DNA of 64,000 nt, from assembly GCF_015160875.1 (NCBI RefSeq), contig NZ_CP063374.1:2170001-2234000 (forward strand), written 5' to 3'. This DNA comes from Streptomyces chromofuscus. Lineage in GTDB: Bacteria > Actinomycetota > Actinomycetes > Streptomycetales > Streptomycetaceae. A program made the position numbers and the translations under genes. The notes under the pieces were generated by a model. That model was not told the origin of the DNA. It did no database searches and saw nothing but the letters and a program-made list of their open reading frames with translations. Below, piece after piece: positions 47,738 through 56,376 of the stretch. Position 1 is the stretch's first letter. Each line of letters begins with the position of its first letter.

Positions 47738-48424
47738 CTACTCCTCGTCGAGGCCGCGCTCGATCGCGTACCGCACCAGTTCCACCCGGTTGTGCAACTG
47801 GAGCTTGCCGAGGGTGTTCTGCACGTGGTTCTGCACCGTGCGGTGGGAGATGACCAGCCGTTCGGCGATCTGCTTGTAGCTCAGGCCCTTGGCGACCAGC
47901 CGCAGCACCTCGGTCTCGCGGTCGGTCAGCCGGGGCGCCTTGGGCTCGTCCGCGTCGGCCGCGGCGCCGGGCGCGGGGTCGGAGGCGAGGCGCCGGTACT
48001 CGCCGAGCACCAGCCCGGCCAGGCCCGGGGTGAAGACCGGGTCGCCGACGGCCGTACGGCGCACGGCGTCCAGCAGTTCCCCGGTGGACGCCGACTTGAG
48101 CAGATAGCCGGTCGCGCCCGACTTCACGGCCTCCAGCACGTCGGCGTGCTCCCCGCTGGCCGACAGCACCAGGACGCGCAGCGCCGGATTGTGGGCGACC
48201 AGTTCCTTGCAGACCTGGACGCCGGGCTTGGCGGGCAGGTTGAGGTCCAGGACGAGGACGTCGGGCGCGGCCGCCTTGGCACGGCGTACCGCCTGGTCGC
48301 CGTCGCCCGCGGTGGCGACCACCTCGAAACCGGACTCGGCCAGGTCGCGGGCGACCGCGTCACGCCACATGGGGTGGTCGTCGACCACCATCACCCTGAT
48401 CGGACCCTGCTGTTCGCTCATCAC
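47738..48424 (-). CDS. macR: Response regulator MacR (NarL/LuxR family)
   Basis: A 228-residue two-component regulator. The receiver domain has VMVVDDH, the phosphorylated Asp in VLVLDLNLPAKPG and the Lys in GYLLKSA. The C-terminal LuxR helix-turn-helix is LTDRETEVLRLVAKGLSYKQIAERL then VISHRTVQNHVQNTL. It overlaps the macS stop by four bases, so kinase and regulator are cotranscribed. In Streptomyces the MacRS pair is reported to influence morphology and antibiotic production. Confidence 0.9.
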   Translation of the reverse strand: MMSEQQGPIRVMVVDDHPMWRDAVARDLAESGFEVVATAGDGDQAVRRAKAAAPDVLVLDLNLPAKPGVQVCKELVAHNPALRVLVLSASGEHADVLEAVKSGATGYLLKSASTGELLDAVRRTAVGDPVFTPGLAGLVLGEYRRLASDPAPGAAADADEPKAPRLTDRETEVLRLVAKGLSYKQIAERLVISHRTVQNHVQNTLGKLQLHNRVELVRYAIERGLDEE

Positions 48425-49608
48425 TGCCCCCGTGTCCTCTGCTTCGGTACCTTCAGCTCGACTTCCGTGCCCTGTCCGGGCGTCGACACCAGCTCGGCCG
48501 TGCCGCCCAGGTCGCGCAGCCGCCCCCGGATCGACAGCGCCACGCCCAGCCGTCCCTCGCCCTCGGCCTGCGCGAGGCGGCCCTCGGGGATGCCGGGGCC
48601 GTCGTCGCGGACGGTCACGATCACCGCGTCGGGTTCGTCTTCGACGAGGATCCAGGCCCGTGCGTTCTCCCCGGCGTGCCTGCGGACGTTGTCCAGGGCC
48701 GCCGACACGGCGGCGGCCAGCTCCCGCGCGGCGGGCGACGGCAGCAGCACCGGCGCGCCGGGCTCGGCGAGGCTGACCCGGGCGCCGGCGTGCGGCGCGA
48801 GCAGCGCCCGCAGGTCGAGCGGGCCGCTGTCGTCGTCCGGCTCCTCGACGGCCCGTACGACCGCCCCCTCGGCGGCGTCCTCCGACACCCGGGAGACGGG
48901 CACCAGCCCGCCGGACACCAGCGTGCGCAGGGCCACCTCCTGCTCACCGGCGAGGCGCCCCAGCTCGGCCGCCTCCCCGCCGATGACCGCGCCGCGCCGC
49001 TGCACCATCGCCAGCACCTGGAGCACGCTGTCGTGGATGTCCCGGGCGAGCCGCTCCCGCTCCCTGGTGGCGGCCTCGATCTCCAACGCCCGGGCGAGGG
49101 TGCGCTCGGAGGCGCGGGCGACCTCGACGACGTAGCCGATGGCGATGGCGGCGACCCAGACCAGGAGCACGTTGTGCACGGTGTCGCGGGTCGGGCCGCC
49201 GCGCTCCACCAGGTTGGCCGCGGCGACCAGGCTGGAGGCGACGGCGGCCCAGCGCCAGCCGCCCTTGATCGCGAATGCCAGCACGGAGCCGGCGGTCCAT
49301 ATCGTCGGCAGGGTCGGGCGGCCGTCGGCGATCCGCTCCGGGGTGTCGGCGACCAGGGTGAGCAGGATGCCCGCGAGGGCGACCGTGATGTCGGCGGCGA
49401 GGAACCGCTTGGTGCACTGGGCGGCGTTCGCGACCAGGGGCAGGGTGGCCAGGGTCCACACGCACAGAACGGCGAAGTAGGCGACGGCGACCCAGGGGCG
49501 GGCGAACTCCTCGTACGAGGTGGCGAACACGGCGATCGCGTAGACCATGGTCAGTACGCGGTAGCCGGCGAGCGCACGCCACAGCGGCTGCTCGACCGAC
49601 ATCCTCAT
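48421..49608 (-). CDS. macS: Sensor histidine kinase MacS
   Basis: A 395-residue membrane kinase of the NarX-like HisKA_3 class. Five to six helices fill about residues 12-165 (ALAGYRVLTMVYAIAVFATS to VHNVLLVWVAAIAIGYVVEV). The phosphoacceptor His is near residue 192 in ARDIHDSVLQVLAMVQRRG. The HATPase domain has ALDNVRRHAGENA and VRDDGPGIPEGRL. ATG at 49608 is chosen because AGGAA lies nine bases upstream and the family starts MRMSVEQPLWRALAGYR. No extracytoplasmic sensor domain is present, so the signal is probably membrane-borne. Confidence 0.9.
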   Translation of the reverse strand: MRMSVEQPLWRALAGYRVLTMVYAIAVFATSYEEFARPWVAVAYFAVLCVWTLATLPLVANAAQCTKRFLAADITVALAGILLTLVADTPERIADGRPTLPTIWTAGSVLAFAIKGGWRWAAVASSLVAAANLVERGGPTRDTVHNVLLVWVAAIAIGYVVEVARASERTLARALEIEAATRERERLARDIHDSVLQVLAMVQRRGAVIGGEAAELGRLAGEQEVALRTLVSGGLVPVSRVSEDAAEGAVVRAVEEPDDDSGPLDLRALLAPHAGARVSLAEPGAPVLLPSPAARELAAAVSAALDNVRRHAGENARAWILVEDEPDAVIVTVRDDGPGIPEGRLAQAEGEGRLGVALSIRGRLRDLGGTAELVSTPGQGTEVELKVPKQRTRGQ

Positions 49609-49773
49609 GACGCGCAGGTTCCTGGGCTCTTTGGCCTCCGGGACGCTCCGGCCGGTGGCGGGAGCCCGACCGTGCCCGGCCTTCCGGGTCTTCGCTCGTG
49701 CGGTGCCGCGCCACCCGCGCGCCCCACGGCTCGCTTCCTCGCCCCTCGCCATGCCCCCCGCCCCCGCCGGCCG

Positions 49774-50559
49774 CTACTGGTCGGCCTGCTGTTCCTTTTC
49801 CTTCTGCGCCTGCTCCCTCTCGGCCTGCGCGAGCGCGGCCCTGGCCGCCCTGGCCGCTTCCTTCTCCGCCTTGGCCGCCTCGGCGATCTGCCGTTTGGCG
49901 GCGGTCGCGTAGACGTCGACGTACTCCTGGCCGGAGAGCTTCATGATTTCGTACATGACCTCGTCGGTCACCGCGCGCAGCACGAAACGGTCGTGTTCCA
50001 TGCCCTGGTAGCGGGTGAAGTCCAGCGGCCGGCCGATCCGGATGCCGGGCCGCATCAGCTTCGGCACCACCTTGCCGGGCGGCTGGATCTTCTCCGTGTC
50101 GATCATCGCGACGGGGATGACCGGCGCGCCGGTGGCGAGCGCCACGCGCGCGAGGCCACCGGGCTTGCCGCGGTAGAGGCGGCCGTCCGGCGAGCGGGTG
50201 CCCTCCGGGTAGATCCCGAACAGCTCACCGCGCTCGACGACCTCTATACCGCTCTTGATCGCGGCCTCGCCCGCACCCCGGGCGCCGGAGCGGTCCACCG
50301 GCAGCTGGCCGACGCCCTTGAAGAACGCGGCGGTCAGACGGCCCTTGATGCCGGGGGTGGTGAAGTACTCGGCCTTCGCGATGAAGGTGACCTTCCGGTC
50401 GAGCACCGCGGGCAGGAAGAACGAATCGGAGAAGGACAGGTGGTTGCTCGCCAGGATCGCGGGGCCCTCGGCGGGAACGTTCTCCAGGCCCTCCACCCAG
50501 GGCCGGAAGACGAGCTTCAGCGGCCCCCCGACGGAAACCTTTATCGCGCCGTACAACAA
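49774..50559 (-). CDS. 1-acyl-sn-glycerol-3-phosphate acyltransferase (PlsC family)
   Basis: A 261-residue membrane-associated acyltransferase of phospholipid synthesis. The catalytic NHLSFSD (HX4D) and the substrate motif YPEGTRSPDG are present, with VIPVAMIDT later. The C-terminal about 40 residues are an Ala/Lys/Glu/Gln-rich helix or coiled coil. The start is TTG (two TTG codons in tandem), decided by AGGAGG seven bases upstream. A homologue occupies the equivalent place in mycobacteria (Rv2182c, from memory). Confidence 0.9.
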   Translation of the reverse strand: MLYGAIKVSVGGPLKLVFRPWVEGLENVPAEGPAILASNHLSFSDSFFLPAVLDRKVTFIAKAEYFTTPGIKGRLTAAFFKGVGQLPVDRSGARGAGEAAIKSGIEVVERGELFGIYPEGTRSPDGRLYRGKPGGLARVALATGAPVIPVAMIDTEKIQPPGKVVPKLMRPGIRIGRPLDFTRYQGMEHDRFVLRAVTDEVMYEIMKLSGQEYVDVYATAAKRQIAEAAKAEKEAARAARAALAQAEREQAQKEKEQQADQ

Positions 50560-50707
50560 CCGAGTGCCTCCTGTATCTGTAGATCAGACCATAACCCGGC
50601 AGCCGGGCAATGCTGCCGACGGCCCTGGTCGGTGTCAGTGCGGTCGCGTACGGTGAAGCACACCTGGACTCTTCTCACGCCCCTCTCACATGAACAGGAG
50701 ACCGAAG

Positions 50708-51487
50708 GTGCCGGTCCTTCCTGGAGCCGAGCCGTACCGCCATGACGGCGGGGAAGTCGGCGTCCTGCTCTGCCACGGCTTCACCGGTTCCCCGCAGTCG
50801 CTGCGCCCCTGGGCGGAGTACCTCGCCGAGCACAACCTCACCGTCACGCTGCCGCTGCTGCCCGGGCACGGCACGCGATGGGAGGACATGGAGCTCACGG
50901 GCTGGCAGGACTGGTACGCCGAGGTGGACCGCGAGCTGCGCGCGCTCAGCCGCCGGTGCGCACAGGTGTTCGTGTTCGGCCTGTCCATGGGCGGCGCCCT
51001 CGCACTGCGCCTCGCGGCCCGGCACGGGGACGCGGTCAGCGGTGTGGTGGTCGTCAACCCGGCGAACAAGGTGCACGGACTGTCGGCGTACGCCCTGCCG
51101 GTCGCCCGGCACGTCGTGCGGACGACGAAGGGGATCACGAGCGACATCGCCAGGCCCGGTGTGGTGGAGATCGGCTACGACCGGGTCCCGCTGCACGCCG
51201 CGCACTCACTGCGGAACTTCTTCCGGCTCGTCGACGGCGAGTTGCCGCAGGTCACGCAGCCGCTGCTGGTTCTGCGCAGCCCGCAGGACCATGTGGTGCC
51301 GGCTGCCGACTCGGCGCGGATCCTCAGCCGCGTGTCCTCGACGGACGTCCGGGAGGTCCTGCTGGAACAGAGCTACCACGTCGCGACGTTGGACCACGAC
51401 GCGGACCGGATCTGCGAGGAGAGCCTCACGTTCGTCGGCCGGCTCGCACCCAGTCTCGGCAAGGAAGGGACGGCCGCAGGTGGCTGA
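50708..51487 (+). CDS. Carboxylesterase/monoacylglycerol lipase-like alpha/beta hydrolase
   Basis: A 259-residue serine hydrolase. The oxyanion motif is LLCHGFTGSPQSLRPWAE, the nucleophile elbow GLSMGGALAL, the Asp in SPQDHVVP and the His in SYHVATLDHD, the pattern of Est30-type thermostable carboxylesterases. No signal peptide is seen. GTG at 50708 is chosen over an upstream ATG at 50690 because CAGGAGA lies seven bases ahead of it. The next gene overlaps its stop by eight bases. Confidence 0.88.
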   Translation: MPVLPGAEPYRHDGGEVGVLLCHGFTGSPQSLRPWAEYLAEHNLTVTLPLLPGHGTRWEDMELTGWQDWYAEVDRELRALSRRCAQVFVFGLSMGGALALRLAARHGDAVSGVVVVNPANKVHGLSAYALPVARHVVRTTKGITSDIARPGVVEIGYDRVPLHAAHSLRNFFRLVDGELPQVTQPLLVLRSPQDHVVPAADSARILSRVSSTDVREVLLEQSYHVATLDHDADRICEESLTFVGRLAPSLGKEGTAAGG

Positions 51488-52121
51488 GCACGACTCCGAC
51501 CGCGAGGACCGCGAGGAGCGGGAAGAACGGGAGGAACCGCAGGCTCGTGCCGGGGAGCGGTCCGAGCCCGGTGAGCAGCAGGTGCCGTTCGACGAGGAGG
51601 CCGCCTGGGCGGCGATCGTCGCCGGGTTCGGCGAGGAGCCGCCGGACCCGCCGGGGGCCAAGCCGTTCAAGTCGGTCGAGGATCTGGCGCTGCTGGAGTC
51701 CGAGACGAACGACGCCGCGGGCGAGGCGGGCGGGCGGAAGCCCGAGCCCGAGCCCGAGAAGGAGACGCCGAAGCCGCTCGGCGGCTCGGTGACCTTCGCG
51801 CCCGGCGTGGGCGGCGGGCCCCGGGACTACACCACGCCCGAGCCGTCCGACGACGACCTGGGCGAGGACGACGAGGGCCACTTCGTACCGCCGGAGCCAC
51901 CGCCGCTGCCCGCCGCCGACGCCACGGCCAAGTTCGCGTGGCTCGGCGTGCTGGGCGGGCCGGTGCTGCTCCTGCTGGCGGTGCTGTTCGGCTGGGACAT
52001 GACGTGGTGGCTCACCACGCTCGGCATCGGCGGCTTCCTGGGCGGTTTCGCGACGCTGGTGATGCGGATGCGGACGGAGGAGGAGGACGACGAGGATCCG
52101 GGGCGGGGCGCGGTGGTCTGA
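51480..52121 (+). CDS. Hypothetical acidic protein with two C-terminal membrane helices
   Basis: A 213-residue protein. The N-terminal about 140 residues are very acidic and Pro-rich (DREDREEREEREEPQA; EPEPEKETPKP). Two hydrophobic helices follow, FAWLGVLGGPVLLLLAVLFGW and WWLTTLGIGGFLGGFATLVM, then an acidic tail. The cytoplasmic side probably holds the acidic arm. GTG at 51480 follows AAGGAAGGGA and overlaps the esterase stop, indicating an operon. I do not recognise a characterised family. Confidence 0.75.
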   Translation: MAEHDSDREDREEREEREEPQARAGERSEPGEQQVPFDEEAAWAAIVAGFGEEPPDPPGAKPFKSVEDLALLESETNDAAGEAGGRKPEPEPEKETPKPLGGSVTFAPGVGGGPRDYTTPEPSDDDLGEDDEGHFVPPEPPPLPAADATAKFAWLGVLGGPVLLLLAVLFGWDMTWWLTTLGIGGFLGGFATLVMRMRTEEEDDEDPGRGAVV

Positions 52122-52127
52122 CCCGGC

Positions 52128-52880
52128 TCACGCGGACGGGACCCTGAGGGCGGCCAGGACCGGCAGGTGGTCCGTGGCCGCCCTCAGGTCCTCCTCCGTC
52201 ACACCCGGGTGACCGAGCGGCACTCCGCAGCCGAGGACCTCGATCCCCTTGGTCGCGAAGATCGCGTCGATCCGCTGGTGCGGGTCGTGCGGGGTCGAGG
52301 TGTACTCGCCGCCCCAGGGAGCGGTCGCCCAGCAGTCCTGGAGTCCGTCGGCCAGGCGCTGGAAGGTGGGTCCGCCGGGCCGCTCGTTGAGGTCGCCGCC
52401 CGCGATCACGTGCTCCGTGCCGAGGCCGGCGACCCGGTCGAGGAGCATGCCGGCCTGCTCGTGGCGCTCGTCCTTCTGGAGCGAGAGATGGCAGCTCAGC
52501 ACCCCGAGGCGAGCGCCACCGAAGCGGGCCACCGCGGTCGCGAAGCCACGCCGGTGCAGTCCCGGCGTGAGCGGCAGCAGCACGTCCTCGGTCCGCTCGA
52601 CGGTGGCCCGCAGCGAGCACAGCAGCGCGGGCCCCGCGGCCGTGGCGCCGCCCGAGAGGAGCATCTGCCCGGAGGCGGCCGCGAGCCGGGCCAGCTTCTT
52701 GCGCCAGCGGAAGAAGCGGGGGGCCTCCTGGACCAGGACCAGGTCGGGGGCGCAGGCGCTGATCACGCGGGCGAGCGCGGCGGTGTCGTCGCGCATCGAC
52801 CGGATGTTGTAACTGAGCACGCGGACGACGGCGGAACCGTCGGCCTCGGTACGGGAGTCGGGCAGCAACGAGGTCGCCAT
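52128..52880 (-). CDS. Endonuclease/exonuclease/phosphatase family protein
   Basis: A 250-residue protein of the DNase I-like (EEP) fold. Motifs in order: VLSYNIRSMRDD, LVLVQEA, LSCHLSLQ, AGGDLNERP, QRIDAIFAT and TDHLPVLAAL, giving the metal and catalytic residues. No signal peptide is seen, so it is probably intracellular; substrate unknown. ATG at 52880 lacks a ribosome site, but TATCTT ends six bases upstream, suggesting a leaderless message. It is convergent with the acidic membrane protein gene. Confidence 0.85.
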   Translation of the reverse strand: MATSLLPDSRTEADGSAVVRVLSYNIRSMRDDTAALARVISACAPDLVLVQEAPRFFRWRKKLARLAAASGQMLLSGGATAAGPALLCSLRATVERTEDVLLPLTPGLHRRGFATAVARFGGARLGVLSCHLSLQKDERHEQAGMLLDRVAGLGTEHVIAGGDLNERPGGPTFQRLADGLQDCWATAPWGGEYTSTPHDPHQRIDAIFATKGIEVLGCGVPLGHPGVTEEDLRAATDHLPVLAALRVPSA

Positions 52881-52981
52881 GCGGTCAAGATACGGGACCG
52901 CACCGGCCCGGGGGCGCGGGGAACCGCGCGACCGGCCACGACGATGTCGCAGCCCGGATCGCGCGGAACCCACGGCGAACG

Positions 52982-53935
52982 TCACATGATCGGGTCGGGC
53001 TCCCGGGCCAGGTCGGCGGCGCCCACGAGCCCCGCCTTGTTGCCGAGCTGCGCGGCGATCACGTCGGCGACCGGACGCCAGTTGCCGCCGACGAGCCAGC
53101 GCTTGTACGACTTGCGGATCGGGTCCAGGACCAACTCGCCCTCGTCGGACAGTCCGCCGCCGACGATGAACGCGGAGGGGTCGAAGAGGGAGGCGAGGTC
53201 GGCCAGGCCCGCACCGGCCCAGCGCGCGAGTTCGCGGTAGGAGTCGACGGCGACCGGGTCGCCCTGGCGGGCGGCCATGGAGATGTGCTTGCCCTCGATG
53301 CCGTCGGGGGTGCCGTCACCGAGGCCGAGCAGCAGCTCGGCGTTCTCGGGGGTGGCGTTGGCGCGCTGCTTGGCGTACCGCACGAGGGCGCGGCCGGAGG
53401 CGTACTGCTCCCAGCAGCCCTGCGAACCGCAGCCGCACAGCAGCCCGTCCGGCACCATCCGGATGTGACCGAACTCGGCGGCCACGCCGAAGTGTCCGCG
53501 GCGCAGCTTGTTGCCGATGATGATGCCGCCGCCGAGGCCGGTGCCGAGCGTGATGCAGATGACGTTGCGGTGACCCTTGCCCGCGCCGAACTTGTACTCG
53601 CCCCACGCTGCGGCGTTGGCGTCGTTCTCCACGACGACGGGCAGACCGGTGCGCGCCTCGACCTTCTCCTTGAGCGGCTCGTTGCGCCAGTCGATGTTGG
53701 GCGCGAAGTAGACCGTGGAGCGTTGCCGGTTGACGTATCCGGCGGCACCGATGCCCACGCCGACGATGTCGTGCCCCGCCCGCGCACCCTCCACCGCGGA
53801 GGCGATGGCGTCCACGATGCCCTCGGGCGTGCCCGGGGTCGGCACCTTGTGGGTCGAGAGGATGTTGCCTTCCTCGTCGACCACGCCGGCCGCGATCTTC
53901 GTGCCGCCGATGTCGACGCCGATGGTGAGTCCCAT
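52982..53935 (-). CDS. glkA: ROK-family glucokinase GlkA
   Basis: A 317-residue ATP-dependent glucose kinase. ATP site: VDIGGTKIAAGVVDEEG; active-site VVVENDANAAAWGEYKFG; the ROK zinc motif GCGSQGCWEQYASG. In Streptomyces this enzyme also mediates glucose repression, established in S. coelicolor. ATG at 53935 follows GAGGGA. The DUF5304 gene lies 55 bp upstream in the same direction, an arrangement known from S. coelicolor. Confidence 0.95.
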   Translation of the reverse strand: MGLTIGVDIGGTKIAAGVVDEEGNILSTHKVPTPGTPEGIVDAIASAVEGARAGHDIVGVGIGAAGYVNRQRSTVYFAPNIDWRNEPLKEKVEARTGLPVVVENDANAAAWGEYKFGAGKGHRNVICITLGTGLGGGIIIGNKLRRGHFGVAAEFGHIRMVPDGLLCGCGSQGCWEQYASGRALVRYAKQRANATPENAELLLGLGDGTPDGIEGKHISMAARQGDPVAVDSYRELARWAGAGLADLASLFDPSAFIVGGGLSDEGELVLDPIRKSYKRWLVGGNWRPVADVIAAQLGNKAGLVGAADLAREPDPIM

Positions 53936-53990
53936 GAATCCCTCAGTTTCGGTCGAGCCCCGCTACGGCCAACCGTACCCGAGCAGAGGG

Positions 53991-54509
53991 TCAGTCCAAG
54001 TCGATGCGCTGGCCCGGCCCGGTGCCCTCGCCGGGGTCGTGGCGGGACTCGTCGAGCTTCTTCAGTTCGTCCGAGGCGTCGTCCGCGTCCGGCCCGGCCG
54101 TCCAGCGACGTTCCTGGGCCTGGACGGCGGAGCGGTAGGCGGCGAGGAGTTCGTGGCCGGCGGCGGCGAGGTGGTCGAAGACGTCGGGGTTGCGCTCGAT
54201 CACGGGTTCCACGGCGGCCTTGGCCTGCTGCACGACCTGCTGCACCATCTGCTGGGCGGCCGGCCCCGCGACCGCGCCCAGCAGCGGCGACGGCAGACCG
54301 GACAGCTTGTCCGCGACGGTGTCGACGAGCCGGCGCAGTTCCTCGGCGGCCGAACCGGGCGGCGGCCCCTGCCGGTCCCGGCGACGGGCCTTCTCCGCCT
54401 CCAGGTCCTCGGCGCACGCGGTCGCCCACGCGTCGGCGTCACCCGTGGGCCGCGGCTCGCCGTCCGGCTGCTCCTGAGCGGCGTCGGTGAAGGGGCGCTC
54501 TTCGCTCAT
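53991..54509 (-). CDS. DUF5304 protein upstream of glkA (SCO2127-like)
   Basis: A 172-residue soluble protein, acidic at both ends, with a helical core (AEELRRLVDTVADKLSGLPSPLLGAVAGP, then QQMVQQVVQQAKAAVEPVIER). No catalytic motif is visible. The S. coelicolor protein in this position (SCO2127) has been reported to stimulate glkA expression and to interact with a BldK component; I infer a homologous role from position and size. ATG at 54509 follows AGGAG. Confidence 0.82.
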   Translation of the reverse strand: MSEERPFTDAAQEQPDGEPRPTGDADAWATACAEDLEAEKARRRDRQGPPPGSAAEELRRLVDTVADKLSGLPSPLLGAVAGPAAQQMVQQVVQQAKAAVEPVIERNPDVFDHLAAAGHELLAAYRSAVQAQERRWTAGPDADDASDELKKLDESRHDPGEGTGPGQRIDLD

Positions 54510-54566
54510 GGCGGGCTCCTGACTACGTGTCGTCCCTACGACGTTACCCGAACGGGGGCAGGGGTT

Positions 54567-55736
54567 TCACGGCGTCCTCGGCCACAGCTCGGGGTCCGGC
54601 GCGAACCGGATGCGCAGCTCACCCTCGCGCAGGCCCGCCCCGGCGACGGTGCAGCGGCGCAGGGCGGACGGCAGCGGGACGACGCGGCGGTACTGCGCGG
54701 CCGTGATGACGATCTCGTCGCCGCGCCGGACGAGGTCGAGGTCGTCGCGCACGGCGCCGGGGAGCGGGATGTGCCAGACGAGCACGCCGTCCTCGGCGAG
54801 CCGGTCCTCGACGGGCCACTCGACGGGAGCCGGGGCCGTCCCCACCACGGGTACGGCGAGCGCGGCGAGGTCGTCGGCGCCGCGCGGGTCGTGCCCGAGG
54901 TGGCGGACGCGGCGCACGTCGTACGCGGCCCGCCACTCGTCGACGGCCTTGCGCTGCTGGGCGAGCGGCCCGGCGAGCCAGCCGTCGCCCGCGTCCTCCG
55001 GGAGCACCCGGTTGGCGATCAGCGCGTCGGGGCGCAGCCCGCGCAGGGCGAGGCCGAGGGTGGCGGTGTGGACGGCGTCGGCGCCGGCCGGGGAGGGCTC
55101 GGCGACGAGCCGTACGGTCGTGGCCCGGTCGGCCAAAACGGCTTCCAGGGCGGCGAGTTCGAGGTCCCAGCGGCCGGCGGTCTCGTACAGCCAGTCCGCG
55201 GGCATGGGCACTCCGGCGAGCCGGCCGAGTACCGGGCGCAGGGCGCGGGCGGCCTGCCGCTCGGGCGGGAGCAGACGGCGCAGGTAGCGCCGGAGTTCCT
55301 CGGGCAGGGCGAGGAGGGCGAGGGCGTGCGGGGTGGGCGGCAGGTCGACGACGAGCAGGTCGTGCGCCTCGGCCAGGGCGGCGTCGCGCAGGGCGCGCAG
55401 GACCGCGATCTCCTCGGCGCCGGGCAGCGGGGTGAGTTCCTCGGAGTCGAGCGGGCCCGCGCCGAGCAGGTCCAGAACGGTGGACGCACGCTCCTGCAGC
55501 CGGGCGAGGTCGTCCCGGAAACCGGCGGCGGGGTCGGGACGCCACGCGCTGAGGCCGGGCGCGGCTTCCACGGGGTCCGGGCCGGTCGCGGTCCCCAGCG
55601 CGGCCCCGAGGCTGTCGTTCCGGTCGGTGCCGAGGACGAGCGTACGGACGCCCTCGCGGGCGGCGGCGAGCGCGGTGGCCGCGGCGACGGTGGTACGGCC
55701 GCTGCCGCCGGGCCCGGTGATCAGGATGGTGCGCAT
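54567..55736 (-). CDS. ArsA-family P-loop ATPase with Arg in Walker A
   Basis: A 389-residue ArsA/GET3-type protein. The N-terminal P-loop is GPGGSGRTT (residues 8-16): both the signature Lys of the deviant Walker A and the invariant P-loop Lys are replaced (Pro and Arg; codon CGT). LLVVDLPPTPHALAL is the Walker B-like DxPPTPH segment typical of ArsA, and the C-terminus is a short beta domain. No arsenic genes are near. A homologue next to a SRPBCC gene exists in mycobacteria (Rv2184c, from memory). ATG at 55736 is set by the P-loop. Confidence 0.82.
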   Translation of the reverse strand: MRTILITGPGGSGRTTVAAATALAAAREGVRTLVLGTDRNDSLGAALGTATGPDPVEAAPGLSAWRPDPAAGFRDDLARLQERASTVLDLLGAGPLDSEELTPLPGAEEIAVLRALRDAALAEAHDLLVVDLPPTPHALALLALPEELRRYLRRLLPPERQAARALRPVLGRLAGVPMPADWLYETAGRWDLELAALEAVLADRATTVRLVAEPSPAGADAVHTATLGLALRGLRPDALIANRVLPEDAGDGWLAGPLAQQRKAVDEWRAAYDVRRVRHLGHDPRGADDLAALAVPVVGTAPAPVEWPVEDRLAEDGVLVWHIPLPGAVRDDLDLVRRGDEIVITAAQYRRVVPLPSALRRCTVAGAGLREGELRIRFAPDPELWPRTP

Positions 55737-55812
55737 GAGGGTGAACCGTACCCGGGGGTGGTCGGCACGGCCGTGCGCGGCCGACGGCGTGGTGGGGAAA
55801 CCTCCTGGCTGC

Positions 55813-56253
55813 CTACCGGCCCGACTCCACACGCTTCTTCAGGCCCGCCAGCGCGCGGTCGATGATCACCTTCTCCGCCTTGCGCTTGATCATCCCGAGC
55901 ATCGGGATCTTGACGTCCACGGTCAGCCGGTAGGTGACCTCGGTGGCACCCGCGCCCGCCGGCTTCAGCAGGTAGGAGCCGTCCAGGGACCGCAGCATCT
56001 GGGACTTCACCAGCGTCCAGGAGACCTCGTGCTCCCCCGTCCACGTGTACGCCAGCGTCTGGTCGTCCTTGATGGCGCCGGCGTCCATGACGAGCCGCAC
56101 CTGCTCGGCGCGGCCCAGGCCGTCGGTCTCGAGGACCTCGGCCTCCTTCACCTCACCGGTCCAGTCCGGGTAGCGGGCGAAGTCGGCGATCACCGCCATG
56201 ACGTCGGCCGGGGCCGCCTCGATCTCGATGCTCGAGCTGGTGTGTTCCGCCAT
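55813..56253 (-). CDS. SRPBCC (START-like) family protein
   Basis: A 146-residue single-domain protein of the polyketide cyclase/START-like superfamily: SSSIEIEAAPADVMAVIADFARYPDW at the N-terminus, then strand pairs and a long C-terminal helix (KAEKVIIDRALAGLKKRV). It should bind a hydrophobic ligand in a cavity. ATG at 56253 has GGAGGAG ten bases upstream. It lies 76 bp ahead of the ArsA-like gene, a pairing kept in mycobacteria, suggesting that the two act together. Confidence 0.85.
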   Translation of the reverse strand: MAEHTSSSIEIEAAPADVMAVIADFARYPDWTGEVKEAEVLETDGLGRAEQVRLVMDAGAIKDDQTLAYTWTGEHEVSWTLVKSQMLRSLDGSYLLKPAGAGATEVTYRLTVDVKIPMLGMIKRKAEKVIIDRALAGLKKRVESGR

Positions 56254-56376
56254 CGCCGTGGCTCCTCCAGATGCGGTCCGGCAAGAGGTCGTCGTGCGCA
56301 CGTGTGTGCCGCGTGAAGGCTACCGCGCGGCGACCCTCCCGCCGCCACGGCTACCTGCGCGAACCGGCTCCCGGCC

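Noticed and set aside
54567..55736. Arsenite-efflux ATPase (ArsA) function
   Set aside because: No arsB, arsC or arsR gene is near, the protein has a single ATPase half, and the P-loop Lys residues are replaced.
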